Assembly (NCBI GenBank): GCA_037974665.1
Contig: CM075764.1
Coordinates: forward strand, 84,186,325-84,250,324
Source: Ehretia macrophylla
Taxonomy: Eukaryota; Streptophyta; Magnoliopsida; Boraginales; Ehretiaceae
Reading direction: 5' to 3'
Length of the DNA stretch: 64,000 nt
Shown here: piece by piece, positions 23,443-36,130 of the stretch
How the letters are laid out: each line of letters starts with the position of its first letter
Position numbering within the stretch: position 1 is the stretch's first letter
Notes under the pieces: generated by a model
What the model was told of the DNA's origin: nothing
The model's database searches: none
The model's input: only the letters and a program-made list of their open reading frames with translations
Position numbers and translations under genes: made by a program

Positions 23443-24287
23443 TCAAATTCTTCTTTTCGACCTTGCCACCTCCAGGCCAAGAAAGTACTTAAGATTGCCT
23501 AAGTCTTTGATCTCAAATTCTTTGGCCAGAAACCTTTTTAGCTTGAGTAGCTCATCGTCATGGTCACCAGTTAGGATGATGTCATCAACATACACGATAA
23601 GGATTTCTATTTTTCTAGAGGATAAGTGCTTGACAAACATGGTGTGGTCAGTCTGACACTGATTATACCCAAACTTCTTCACAGCTCTAGTGACTTGTCA
23701 AACCAAGCTCTTGGTGACTGCTTGAGCCTGTACAAAGACTTCTTGAGTTTGCAAACTTTGTTGGCAGTTACTAGAGTATCAAAACTAGGGGATATCTCCA
23801 TGTAGACTTCTTCTTCCAAGTCCCCATTGAGAAAATAATTTTTCACATCCAACTAATATAGTGGCCAGTTTAGATTTGAAGCAAGTGATAGCAACACTCG
23901 AACTGTATTGAGTTTAGCTATAGGGGCAAAAGTCTAATGGTAATCAATCCTGTAAGATTGAATAAATCCCTTAGCTACTAGTCTTGCTTTAAATCTGTTG
24001 ACAGTCCCATCTGCATTGTGTTTGACTGTAAAGATCCATTTGCAACCAACAGGATGTTTTGCTGAAGGTAACTCAGATATTTCCCAAGTCCCATTCTTCT
24101 CTAAGGCACGACTTTCTTCCCAAATGGATGCCTTCCACTCCGGTACATTAAGCGCCTCATGGATTGAAGTTGGAACCTGTATTTTGTCAAGATTGCTAAC
24201 AAATGCACAATGACTGGGTGATAGTCTTCCATATAAGACAAAATTATAAATGGGATGATTAGTGCAAGACCTCTTGCCTTTTCTCAA
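23443..24287 (-). pseudogene. Copia B reverse transcriptase
   Basis: Piece 23443-23682 holds the catalytic box IVYVDDIILTGD (YVDD codons at 23581-23592) and then LKYFLGLEVARS. Piece 23934-24287 holds the N-terminal RT block: ALEKNGTWEISELPSAKHP, VGCKWIFTVKHNADG and RFKARLVAKGF. Between them (23683-23933) the [22 protein letters not shown] and [12 protein letters not shown] segments are readable only with stops. The polymerase motif is intact but the frame is broken at several points. Confidence 0.82.
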
Positions 24288-24470
24288 AGCGATAGGTCTG
24301 TCATCAACAGGTGAATTATCATGAGTAGAATCAGTACTATTGTTACCTGGTGAACTTTAAAGTTATAGAGTCAGATTAGATTCATGGCCTTGATAAAGTG
24401 GTTGTGGTTGTTCCTTTTCTTGAGTTTTGGTTTTCCTAGAGTAGACACGAAACTCACTGGTTGCCACTGC

Positions 24471-25695
24471 TGTGTAAAACCTAATGCAAGTATACATATC
24501 GCAATAAGTAATAAAGTAGTGAATAAAGATCATTCCCATGAGGACTGTGATTACTAAGCACCGAAATTATTTTAGTTCTAACTTTAGTTGGAAAACCAAA
24601 TATTGAGAGATTGTAGATAAAAACTAATAAATAAAATACTTTTGAAATTAATACTAAACGAATTTGAAATCAATAAAAGAGGATAAATCAATAATTAAAA
24701 GGCTCTAGGGTTTCTGACTTTACCAAGATTAATCTCACTTGAATCTACTGCTTTAAATTAACTAATACCTACTCCCCATGTTGCCAGCAATTTTGCTAAG
24801 GTGGTCCTTAATCTTTCCCAAGCATAAATAACATATTCCAATAAGCAAGCTAACTATACCTTTGTGATAACTGAAAACTTATGAAACTCATTAAGCCCCA
24901 GAAATTCATACTACTGCACAAGATCTCATAGATATCTCTATCTTATGAAGATCAAGTGGTATTTCAAACATGGTCTAATTCAATTATCACTTCTCAATCT
25001 CAAATTAAATCACAAATCATGCAATTGTTGATCAAGTAATCACAAGCATTAGGTTTAGAATGAAATACTCAACGTAGAATTGGAATAGTGCATCAATCAA
25101 TCAAAACAAATAAAATTCAAGTATTCCTAATCCACATCGTAACCCTAGAAAAGTAACTTAGAACATAATAATGAAAGTAAACAAAATCCAGAACTTAATA
25201 TAATTCATGATAAGAGATATAGAGAAAATTAGGATTTGAAGAAGAATCGTGGTAGAAGTCCGCCTCCGAATTGTTTCTTCGTCTTCAACTTTCTCTAGTC
25301 CGCAGATTTTCTTCTATCTGGAACGTTTCTTGCAAAAGTCACATCTTCCCCTTCTATGACAAACGTTTTTTTTTAAAAGCTAGGGTTACTGCCTTTATTT
25401 TGTCTCTATTAAAAATACCCCTGATATCAATAATTGTTTCCATAAAAATTTCTGCGACACTGCGCTATGGCTAGTCAATTATCAATTTATATGTCCTATA
25501 CTTTCCAAGTGCTAATGCATGTTCAAATCTTGGTATCCCTTTCCAATTTAGCTCTGAAATCAATCTTTCTCACAAATAATACCTATGCGATAAGAACGAA
25601 CACAAAGACCAATAAGATTGTCCAAAAATCACTCGAGAACTAACAAATATTAAGTAAAAAGGTGCTAAAATAATATGTAAATAATTCACCCAACA
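24471..25695. repeat. Solo-LTR-like insertion inside copia B
   Basis: The block starts TGTGTAAAACC and ends TTCACCCAACA, giving TG..CA termini; flanks are actgc and gccgc, three of five matching. It has no coding sequence. The motif 'aagtatacatatcgcaataagtaataaagtag...cattcccatgaggactgtgatt' resembles a block common in plant LTRs. Removing it with one flank copy leaves the B pol frame open across the junction, strong support that it is an insert. The lineage is not identified. Confidence 0.6.
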
Positions 25696-25907
25696 GCCGC
25701 AGGTTGTGTGTGACAGAGACGCTGAGGTGTTTGAGGCTCTATTTGAGAACGAGATTCAGATTCAAATTGAACGTTAAGAATCGAACTTTGACCCAGATTT
25801 GGCTGAGATGTCTTTAGTTGGATGGCATAAATTGGACTGTGACTCTGATTTGTTTTTGGTTGAGATGACTCTGTTGAGTTTAGAGAAAGGACAAAAGATG
25901 AATCCAT
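25686..25907 (-). pseudogene. Copia B spacer between integrase and RT
   Basis: A 73-codon open piece rich in Ser, Gln and Thr (for example SLNSTESSQPKTNQSH). Low-complexity linkers of this type join the integrase and RT regions in copia polyproteins. Its last few codons come from the LTR-like insert at 24471-25695. Confidence 0.6.
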
Positions 25908-25979
25908 GGTATCAATGCCCCAAAGCTGATATTCTTAAGTAAAGTTATCCCCCTGAATATTAGCTTTGTAGCAAGGTTA

Positions 25980-26410
25980 TTATTCGAAGAAAAAGACGTC
26001 CATTGAGTTATAAAACTTCTGTGTGACTAGGGAATAACATTTACACCCTTTTTGATTTGAGGAGTATCCAACAAAAATGCATTTGAGTGCTTTTAGATCA
26101 AGTTTACTCCTATGTTGGGCATGTATATAAACAAACACGGTACAACCAAAGACTTTCACAGGAAGAGTGGACAGAATACAAGTGTTTGGGAAAGATTGAA
26201 GTAGGACTTGGTAGGGTGTTTGGAAGTTCAAGACTCGAGAAGGCATCATGTTTATGAGATAAGCAGCTATTAAAACTGCTTCACCCAAGAAAAACTTGGG
26301 AACATGTGTGGTAAAAATCAATAACCGAGCAACTTCAATGAGGTGTCTATTTTTTCTTTTTGCAATCCCATGTTGTTAGGGTGTATCGACACAAGAACTC
26401 ACATCAATAA
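25980..26410 (-). pseudogene. Copia B integrase, C-terminal half
   Basis: Open piece 25980-26321 carries the HVPKFFLGEAVLIAAYLINM and PSRVLNFQTPYQVL segments and the GCTVFVYIHAQHRSKLD / KCIFVGYS block that ends copia integrases. The bases up to 26410 read SCVDTP followed by a stop (where the family has PQQNG) and then RKNRHLIEVAR. The domain is cut by copia C between this part and 36131. Confidence 0.82.
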
Positions 26411-28364
26411 TGAAAGAATCTTTCTTTTTAGAGTTATGGAATCATATAGATTAAAACCAAGAGGAATCCATGGCTAGAATTTCAAAAATTTCTATAACAA
26501 AGTCTATATTCATCCAAAAACTCTACTCTTGATTTCATGTGGTTAACATATGGTAAGCATATATTCAAACATATATCTATATAGTAAAGAGGTAGATTTA
26601 GATATACCTCTTGTAAATCTTGCAAAGATGATAATGATGATGATGAACAAGCTTTGACAAGTCCTTCCACAAATGCAAGAGCTCTAGGTTGTCCACACAA
26701 GCTTGAATGAGTTCCTTAATCACCAAAGGTTTTATGCTAGTCTTCTTTGGGATGTTTTTAAGCTAGAATAAGAGTTTTTTCTGAAAAATTGAAACCTCTT
26801 CTTGGGCTACCCATGCAATGGACGAAAATTGCACAATAAAAAGAGAAGACAAAATTGTTCTTCTCAATGCATTGTGTTTTTCTATGCATGCCTTGTGTAA
26901 TGTGTTCCTTGTTTTATGCATTGTATGTAGTGTATTTAGAAGACAACAATTGCACTTCTCAATGCATCAAAACATGTGCTTTGTCTTCTTTTATCTTAAC
27001 CATTGATTTCAAAAATAATGGTCAACTTGATAATTTGGAACAATCTTAGCTATCTATTTGGCATCTTCATTTTTCAAGACTAATATGTATATATACATAT
27101 CATATACATGTATATGTACTTTATTAATCTTGTATTTGTACATTTAATTTAATCTAATCATTATTAGTTTAAATTAAGGAAACTAACTTTCCGTATTTGC
27201 ACTTTTGTCCCAACACTTATAAATAATTACACATTCGGCCCATTACTACTTAATGGCCGAGCATTGCCAACGTTAACACTTTAACGTTCCAAAACCAAAT
27301 TCAAGCTTATCCGAAACTCATTCAATTACGCTTTATTGTGTGTGACTCTCTAGATTCACCGCCATATAGCAATGAGGGAACATTAAACGACTTTAATATA
27401 TTTTTGGGAATATCTTCGCCATTCCCAAAATACCCTCACGTTCTAGAGTGACGTCTAGCAACGTATCAAGACAATTTATATAGCAATGAAGTCAAACAGG
27501 TGAATCTATTTATAGTCGCGAATAATCGTACAGTTTAATTCTTCTATTAATACGTCCCGATCGAGCAAAGACCATGAAAAGATTAAGTCTATAAACTCGA
27601 TAACGATGCAAACATCTAATAGGGTAGAATGAGAGATGACATTCATGGAAACACTTTTCCATCATCCATGCCTTGGCCAAGGACTTCCTCATTGTACAAC
27701 CGAAATTAGATTGCATAGGACATCACCTCACACCGGAGGTTAATAGATCATTTCTCGACAATTACCTGTCAACCACTATACTAGAAAGATAATATGCAAG
27801 AGGTCGTAACTTATCTTGACAAGTCAAAGACAAGTGTTGTCCAAGTGCTAATATTAAATTCCAATATATGTTACAGCCGTAATTTCTCAAGTCTAAGGAT
27901 TACATGTACATTCACAACGAATAACAAACTATTAATCCGAAGTCATGTAGTTTGTTACTCATGTCACATTCAATGATCTATTCTACTAATAATCATTCAC
28001 GTGATTGTTAATTGCATCATATGTTGTTATGGCTCATGGCTCACCATCCTTTACCATTAATATCTAATATCAATCAAAGGTAACAATTCACGTGATAGTC
28101 CATAATAGATTATTCTAGTCCCGGTCAAATAATCTAAGGACTACGAATAGTTTTAGATATTCTATATACGCAAGAAACATGCCAAGATATTCCAACGCAT
28201 TTTGGAATATATTTCTTTTACAAGAATATCAGGGGACACATTCATATAATATAAAAGCGGAGAATATGAATATCCATAAACTGCCATTGATAAATATACA
28301 AGTTTACATAAAATGCCAAAAAATAGGTCATCTAACCACATAGCATTAGGGCATATCGCTACCA
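26411..28364 (-). repeat. 3' LTR of copia C (1954 bp)
   Basis: TG..CA termini, TGGTAGCGATATGCC at the element-start side and GATTCTTTCA at the other. About 99% identical by eye to 34172-36125. Open frames on it are mirrored in the other LTR and are not genes. Confidence 0.95.
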
Positions 28365-28376
28365 ATCTCCCACTTG
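28365..28376 (-). promoter_or_regulatory. Polypurine tract of copia C
   Basis: Minus strand reads AAGTGGGAGATTGG across the junction, a standard copia plus-strand primer next to the 3' LTR. Confidence 0.8.
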
Positions 28377-28399
28377 CACTAATGTAGTATTACAAAAGG

Positions 28400-31300
28400 C
28401 TAACGCATCATACTATGGTATCGTATACCCATCTTCTCAAGATGACGATCCAGCTGTGACTGACTCAAAGCTTTCGTGAGTGGGTCAGCTACATTATCTA
28501 GGGTTGGAACTTTCTGCAAGCTTATATCTTTTCGAGCAACAATCTCTCGAATGATATGAATCCTCCTTTCAATATGTTTGGATTTTTGGTGAGATCTCGG
28601 TTCCTTGGCTTGTGCAATCGCCCCATTGTTATCACAATACAAAGGTATCGACATTTCAATGGATGGAACAACTTCAAGCTCTTTTAAGAATTTCTTCATC
28701 CAAACTGCTTCTTTTGCAGCATCACATGCAGCAATGTACTCGGCTTCAGTAGTGGAATCAGCAGTCACAGGTTGTTTGGAACTCTTCCAACTGACTGCTC
28801 CTCCATTACATACAAAAATGAATCCTGATGTAGACTTTCTATCATCTCTATCAGATTGAAAATCTGAATCAGTGTATTCTTCAATACGGAGTTCACCGCC
28901 TCCATAGATTAAAACTAAATCCTTAGTTCTTCTCAAGTACTTAAGGATGTGTTTTACAGCTATCCAGTGACCATCACCTGGATCAGACTGATATCTGCTC
29001 GTAGCACTTACTGCATAAGCAAGATCAGGTCGTGTACATAGCATGGCATACATGAGACTACCTATGGCGGAAGCATATGGTATTATTTCCATGCGTTATC
29101 GTTCTTCGTCGATTTTAGGAGACATTTCTTTAGAGAGATGCACACCGTGCCTCATAGGCAAGAGACCTTTCTTAGAACCCTCTATCTTGAATTTCTTCAA
29201 GATCCTTTCTATGTACATGCTTTGGGATAAACCAATTAATCTTTTCGTTCTATCCCTATAGACACGAATTCTTAAGATATAAGTGGCTTCTCCCAAATCT
29301 TTCATGGAGAATTTATTGCTCAACCAAACCTTTGTGGACATCATATGACCTGTGTCATTTCCCATGATCAGTATATCGTCTACATACAAGATGAGGAAAG
29401 TGATCGCACTCCCACTAACCTTCTTGTAAACACAGGGTTCATCATCATTTCTAATGAAACCAAACTCCTTGATTTCATCATTAAATCTGATGTTCCAAGA
29501 TCGGGAAGCTTGTTTGAGACCATAAATTGATCTCTTAAGCTTGCATACTTTATGATGTTTGGATTCAAAACCGACAGGTTGTTCCATATAGATATCTTCC
29601 TCAAGATATCCATTAAGAAACGCGGTTTTAACATCCATTTGCCATATATCATAATCATAGTATGCGGCAATTGCAATTATGCGAATAGACTTCAGCATAG
29701 CAACCGGTGAAAAAGTCTCGTCATAATCAACACCTTGTTTCTGACGATAACCTTTTGCAACGAGTCTAGCTTTAAAAGTTTCAACTTTTCCATCTGCTCC
29801 TAGTTTTCTCTTGAAGACCCATTTGCAACCAATAGGTACGATACCTTCAGGTATGTCTACCAAGGTCCAAACATCGTTAGAGTACATAGAGTCTATTTCA
29901 ACTTGCATTGCCTGTTTCCATTTCTCGGAATCGATATCATGTATCGCTTCCTCATAAGTAGCAGGATCATTAATTTGATCGTTATCCCCAACAACAAACA
30001 ATTTTTGCTCTTCCTCAAGAAGATATCCATATCTTTCAGGAGGATGGGATATCCTACTAGACGTACGAGGAATCTGTGTTGTGACTTGTTCTAGACTGTC
30101 TTGAACAGTTTCAGAATCTTGATTTGGGTCATTTTGTGGTTCAGAGGACGATTCCTCTATTTCTACTTTTCTTCTTGAGCCACCTTCTTGAATAAACTCT
30201 TTTTCAAGAAAGATAGCATCACGGCTGATCAAAATCCTTTGATCACTAGGAAAATAGAAATAATATCCTTTAGTTTCCTTAGGATATCCCACAAAACGAC
30301 CTTTATCAGATCTAGTTTCCAATTTGTCCGTCTTAAGTTTTTTAACAAAAACGGGACAGCCCCAAATCTTAATGTGATTAAGACTTGGTTTCCTACCAAC
30401 CCATAACTCATACGGTGTAGTAGGAACAGCTTTAGATGGAACTCTATTCAATAGATAAATGGTCGTAAGAAGTGCATAACCCCACAATGAAATAGGGAGA
30501 TCCGTGTAACTGATCATAGATTGTACCATATCCATTAATGTACGATTCCTACGTTCAGATACCCCATTTAATTGTGGTGTAGCTGGTGGCGTTGTTTGTG
30601 AGGTAATACCAGTCTCTTTGAGATAATCAAGAAACTCGATACTCAAGTATTCACCTCCACGATCTGATCGTAGGGTTTTGATTCTTTTTCCCAATTGGTT
30701 TTCTACTTCAGCCTTAAACTCTTTGAATTTTTCAAAAGCTTCAGACTTATACTTCAACAAGTATACATAACCATATCGTGAATAATCATCCGTAAAAGTT
30801 ATGAAGTAGTAATAACCACCGCGAGCCATTTCCCTAAACAGTCCACAAACATCACTATGTATTAATTCTAACAATTCTGTAGCTCGTATACCTTGTCTAA
30901 TAAAAGGTGACTTGGTCATCTTACCAAGAATGCAAGATTCGCATGTAGGGTTGGGTTCACATCCCAATGAACTAATGAGTTCATTTTGAACCATCCATGC
31001 CAATCTTTTATCATTGATATGACCAAGCCTTAAGTGCCATAATTGTCTTGGATTAATTTGGTTATCTCAAGGACGCTTTTCTTTTGAAGTAGTAGTTGAT
31101 GTAGATGTAACATTTATGCTATGACTTGTATCTAAATGACAAAGACCGTTTACCAAAAAAGCCTTGCCAACATATTCATTACTATAACGAATATTACAGC
31201 AATTGTTTACAAATGAAAATTCATAATTTTCCGATGCAAGCTTAGGAATAGACATGATATTCCTAATTGCATTTGGTACATACAAAACATCTTTAAGATT

Positions 31301-32383
31301 TAATACATGTCCAGTAGGCATATGCACATCAAAACTACCCCTGGCTAAAGCTGCAACATTTGCCCCGTTGCCAACCTTCAAAACGACTTCACGCTTCCGA
31401 AGCGAACTTCGATCACTTAGATTCTGTTCAGAAACAAAAATATGAGAAGTTGCACCAGAATCTAAAATCCACGAAGTATTATGATGACCAATTGACAAAT
31501 TAGTCTCAATCACAAACATAAAAGAAATATTACATTTATCAGCGGCTACCTTAGCCTTTTGTTCCTTCAACTCCTGAAGGTATAAAGGACAGTTTCTTTT
31601 CCAGTGGCCATCTTTTTGACAATGAAAACAAACACCCTTAGGTGCTTTCATCTTCCCCTTTGCTTTAGACACACCACCCGAAGCTTTAGGAGTCGAGCCT
31701 TTCTTCTTGTTGTTCTTTTTCTTCTTCTTTGGCTTGGTGCCAGAAGTAGAAGCAACCGCAAGAACATGCTCCTTTCCTTTACCCTTCATTTGACCTTGTA
31801 CAGTGGTCAACATATTTAGTAACTCAGGCAAGGAACACTCAAGCTTGTTCATGTGAAAGTTTATGGTGAATGGGTTAAATGATGGTGGCAGAGATTGTAG
31901 AATTAAGTCAGTCTGGAGTTGATAGTCCATTGTGAAGTCAAACGCCTCAAGCTGAGTAAACAAATTAATCATCCTGAGGGTGTGTTTGTTCACATCTGAA
32001 CCTTCATCCATACGAGCCCTGAATAATTCTTTAGATATCTCGTATCTAACAGTACGACTCTGTTCACCATATAGCTCTTGCAAGTTCCGAATCATGCTTG
32101 CGGCATCAGGCATCTTATCATGATGACGCTGCAACTCATTATTCATCGATGCAAGTATGTAACTCTTAGCACGTAAATCATGTTCAACCCATTGATCATA
32201 AGTTTCACGTTCAGCCTCAGTGGCTGTCTCAGGCAGATTAGCTGGAGGGGCATTGTCCAAAACATACTCAATCTTTTCCATACGTAGAACGATTCTAAGG
32301 TTGCGTGCCCAATCATTGAAATTCGGTCCGGTTAAGCAATTTTTATCGAGGATACGGGCTAAGGGGTTCATAATTGAAGCCAT
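28400..32383 (-). pseudogene. Copia C gag-pol polyprotein, two premature stops
   Basis: One frame of 1327 codons runs from ATG 32383 (MASIMNPLARIL) to a stop at 28400. Upstream codons to 32443 lie in the leader. It is interrupted only by TGA at 31067-31069 and TAA at 29096-29098; all three open parts share the frame. Order: gag core (LTGPNFNDWARNL), knuckle CFHCQKDGHWKRNC, protease WILDSGATSHIF, GAG-pre-integrase LWHLRLGH, integrase zinc site and core (HSDVCG, FTDDYSRYGYVYL, SDRGGEY), RT with YVDD at 29375-29386, and RNase H (STTEAEYIAACDAAKEAVW, CDNNGAIAQ). The TGA separates gag-protease from integrase; the TAA cuts off RNase H. Both look like single-base changes from sense codons. Confidence 0.92.
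29096..31070 (-). pseudogene. Copia C integrase and reverse transcriptase segment
   Basis: The segment between the two stops is open for more than 640 codons. Integrase shows CESCILGK, IHSDVCG, FTDDYSRYGYV, LRSDRGGEYLS and PQLNGVSERRNR, so the D-D-E catalytic set is visible (the Glu in the NGVSERRNRT block). RT shows WVFKRKLGADG, FKARLVAKGYRQK, MDVKTAFLNGYLEEDIYM, YGLKQASRSW and LILYVDDILIMGN. A proline-rich DPNQDSETVQD linker separates the two. Nothing catalytic is missing. The host stop at 31067 means it could not be made as part of the precursor without readthrough. Confidence 0.9.
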
Positions 32384-34157
32384 GATACAAACTGCAGAAA
32401 AGTAAAATAATGCAAAAAGTAAGATTGCAAGTAATGTAAACAAGTAAGACTATTTAATTTGGACTTCAATTAAATAGTACCTCCTACTAATCTTATCGGA
32501 TCTCACACTCCCTAAATGAGAAATGTGAATCTAATAAAGAATCTTTAGTAGGATGACCAAATTCTCTTAAGGCTAATATCTCTCAACTTTCGTGCATTAT
32601 TGAAATATTACTTTAAGAGTAACAACTATTGCTATCTATATCATCATATAGGACTTGGTCAATTTTTAGCCCCTAAATCACATTAATCTCAGCTTTGGTG
32701 CATTATTGATCTAGTGATCTAGTTAGATTAAGCCCACCATCTAAGTGAATGCGACAAGTTGAATCCTATGACCTCAACTTTAGTGTATTCTTGGCACATA
32801 TGATTTTGGAGCATTACAATATCTCTATGTGAACTAGGCATACAAATGACTTATCATGAACTATATCTTTCTACCTTTGGGTTAGACAAGCTATATTCAT
32901 TTTAAGCCATTAGAGTCCTAGGATGGTGGAGGGCTACGATAAAACTCCTTTTACCGTTTTACAATCTAATCTTAGTTTGCACATAGGGAGCTTTTGATTT
33001 TAAAGATCTCGGTTATGCATACAAGTCTATTTAAAAACCAATATCACATATAAACAATTAAACAAGCATATATGCATCAAAATAAAGTAAGGTGGATCAT
33101 GGACTTAGTGTAATAAAACCAAGCCTAGAGAAACCAAATAAGCACATCATGAATGTCTTCAATGGCCTTGACTTATTGGTTTCACTTTCATTTGAAAAGC
33201 CTCCAACTCCTTGAAAGTCTTCAACTCCTTTGCAAAACTACTAAGTAGATTACATCAATATGTCTCACTACAACAAGCTCTCTCTTGCAAAAATAATAAA
33301 GTGAGACTTATGCCTCATTTACAAGCCAATGAATGAATGAATAATTATTACAAAACCATCTAATAAATTACAACCATTCATATCTTGATCAATATGTCTC
33401 ACTACAACAACTAAATGAACACTTTGCAACAAGTTTCATATCTTGATCTTGTAACATCTCATGTTAAACAACACACAAAAACACTCAATAAAAACCAACT
33501 TTTAGTACATCCATGTTGAACAAGGCCCAATGCAAATCCTTTGTTAATTTCATGGTCCAATTTGAGTCCTTAGGCTTATATTAATATGATCTAATCTTAT
33601 TAGACTTAAGCCCACTGATTTTAGGCACATTGGGCTTAAACAAAATCCAATCAATTAGCCATGACTTTTAATTTATGACCCATCATAAATCTGCTGCACA
33701 TGTACCAACTGTTTTGACTCATTTAACCTATCTACAGTTCTCCAAAAATTCTAAAATTTTGTAGAGAGAAATTTCATCGAGTGTAGATAGTTTTAGAATC
33801 AAAAGGAACTCAATTCGGAGTTAAATTCACTGAGTTATGCCTCTTACAACACAACTGCGCATACTGTCCAGATTTGCGCGAGAATCAGTGAACCTACTGA
33901 AATGGTTCTAAATGAGACCCTTAGCCACGAAATTAGGAGATGCATATTAGAGGATGAAATGTTCTACTATCTCTATAGCATAACATAACCAAAAATTAGC
34001 CCCAAACAACAACATTTGATGTGTCAAAACAGCCACGCAAAATCAGTGCGCAGAAAACTTGCAAAGTTGCTGAAAACATTTTTCTTGTTCCTTTTGTGCT
34101 CAAGACTCTAGAAACTTTGAGCAAACACATATGTAATCACATGAATCATCAAGCCTA
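32384..34157 (-). other. 1.77-kb untranslated leader of copia C
   Basis: Between the primer-binding site and the gag start there is no conserved open frame. The leader contains direct repeats of 'atgtctcactacaacaa' (33258 and 33390). The segment around 33730-34080 resembles part of the gypsy-type LTR at about 5990-6300. Confidence 0.7.
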
Positions 34158-34169
34158 GCTCTGATACCA
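34158..34169 (-). promoter_or_regulatory. Primer-binding site of copia C
   Basis: Minus strand TGGTATCAGAGC, a complete initiator tRNA-Met site, two bases inside the 5' LTR. Confidence 0.9.
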
Positions 34170-34171
34170 CT

Positions 34172-36125
34172 TGAAAGAATCTTTCTTTTTAGAGTTATGG
34201 AATCATATAGATTAAAACCAAGAGGAATCCATGGCTAGAATTTCAAAAATTTCTATAACAAAGTCTATATTCATCCAAAAACTCTACTCTTGATTTCATG
34301 TGGTTAACATATGGTAAGCATATATTCAAGCATATATCTATATAGTAAAGAGGTAGATTTAGATATACCTCTTGTAGATCTTGAAAATATGATAATGATG
34401 ATGATGAACAAGCTTTGACAAGTCCTCCCACAAATGCAAGAGCTCTAGGTTGTCTACACAAGCTTGAATGAGTTCCTTAATCACCAAAGGTTTTATGCTA
34501 GTCTTCTTTGGGATGTTTTTAAGCTAGAATAAGAGTTTTTTCTGAAAAATTGAAACCTCTTCTTGGGCTACCCATGCAATGGACGAAAATTGCACAATAA
34601 AAAGAGAAGACAAAATTGTTCTTCTCAATGCATTGTGTTTTTCTATGCATGCCTTGTGTAATGTGTTCCTTGTTTTATGCATTGTATGTAGTGTATTTAG
34701 AAGACAACAATTGCACTTCTCAATGCATCAAAACATGTGCTTTGTCTTCTTTTATCTTAACCATTGATTTCAAAAATAATGGTCAACTTGATAATTTGGA
34801 ACAATCTTAGCCATCTATTTGGCATCTTCATTTTTCAAGACTAATATGTATATATACATATCATATACATGTATATATACTTTATTAATCTTGTATTTGT
34901 ACATTTAATTTAATCTAATCATTATTAGTTTAAATTAAGGAAACTAACTTTCCGTATTTGCACTTTTGTCCCAACACTTATAAATAATTACACATTCGGC
35001 CCATTACTACTTAATGGCCGAGCATTGCCAACGTTAACACTTTAACGTTCCAAAACCAAATTCAAGCTTATCCGAAACTCATTCAATTACGCTTTATTGT
35101 GTGTGACTCTCTAGATTCACCGCCATATAGCAATGAGGGAACATTAAACGACTTTAATATATTTTTGGAAATATCTCCGCCATTCCCAAAATACCCTCAC
35201 GTTCTAGAGTGATGTCTAGCAACGTCTCAAGACAATTTATATAGCAATGAAGTCAAACAGGTGAATCTATTTATAGTCGCGAATAATCGTACAGTTTAAT
35301 TCTTCTATTAATACGTCCCGATCGAGCAAAGACCATGAAAAGATTAAGTCTATAAACTCGATAACGATGCAAACATCTAATAGGGTAGAATGAGAGATGA
35401 CATTCATGGAAACACTTTTCCATCATCCATGCCTTGGCCAAGGACTTCCTCATTGTACAACCGAAATTAGATTGCATAGGACATCACCTCACACCGGAGG
35501 TTAATAGATCATTTCTCGACAATTACCTGTCAACCACTATACTAGAAAGATAATATGCAAGAGGTCGTAACTTATCTTGACAAGTCAAAGACAAGTGTTG
35601 TCCAAGTGCTAATATTAAATTCCAATATATGTTACAGTCGTAATTTCTCAAGTCTAAGGATTACATGTACATTCACAATGAATAACAAACTATTAATCCG
35701 AAGTCATGTAGTTTGTTACTCATGTCACATTCAATGATCTATTCTACTAATAATCATTCACGTGATTGTTAATTGCATCATATGTTGTTATGGCTCATGG
35801 CTCACCATCCTTTACCATTAATATCTAATATCAATCAAAGGTAACAATTCACGTGATAGTCCATAATAGATTATTCTAGTCCTGGTCAAATAATCTAAGG
35901 ACTACGAATAGTTTTAGATATTCTATATACGCAAGAAACATGCCAAGATATTCCAACGCATTTTGGAATATATTTCTTTTACAAGAATATCAGGGGACAC
36001 ATTCATATAATATAAAAGCAGAGAATATGAATATCCATAAACTGCCATTGATAAATATACAAGTTTAAATAAAATGCCAAAAAATAGGTCATCTAACCAC
36101 ATAGCATTAGGGCATATCGCTAACA
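34172..36125 (-). repeat. 5' LTR of copia C (1954 bp)
   Basis: Starts TGTTAGCGATATGCC in element orientation at 36125 and ends GATTCTTTCA at 34172. Flanked by AATAA at 36126-36130. About 18 differences from the 3' LTR, including the third base of the terminus (TGT here, TGG in the 3' copy). Confidence 0.95.
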
Positions 36126-36130
36126 AATAA

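Larger units (their letters stand above)
26411..36125 (-). mobile_element. Young Ty1/copia retrotransposon 'C', nested in copia B integrase
   Basis: Two LTRs of exactly 1954 bp (34172-36125 and 26411-28364) differ at about 18 positions, under 1%. Perfect five-base target duplications AATAA lie at 26406-26410 and 36126-36130. The primer-binding site is at 34158-34169 and the polypurine tract at 28365-28376. A 1.77-kb leader precedes a single gag-pol frame (28400-32383) that is broken only by two stop codons. This is the innermost and youngest layer of the nest. Total length is 9.7 kb. The close match of all domains to working copia elements suggests it was active recently. Confidence 0.95.

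Noticed and set aside
26482-28365. Several short open frames repeated at 34243-36126
   Set aside because: They lie in the two identical LTRs of copia C and are duplicated because the LTRs are; no coding signature.
34158-34169. tRNA-like short matches at the primer-binding sites
   Set aside because: Only the 12-base complement of the initiator tRNA-Met 3' end is present, as expected for primer-binding sites; no tRNA gene fold.
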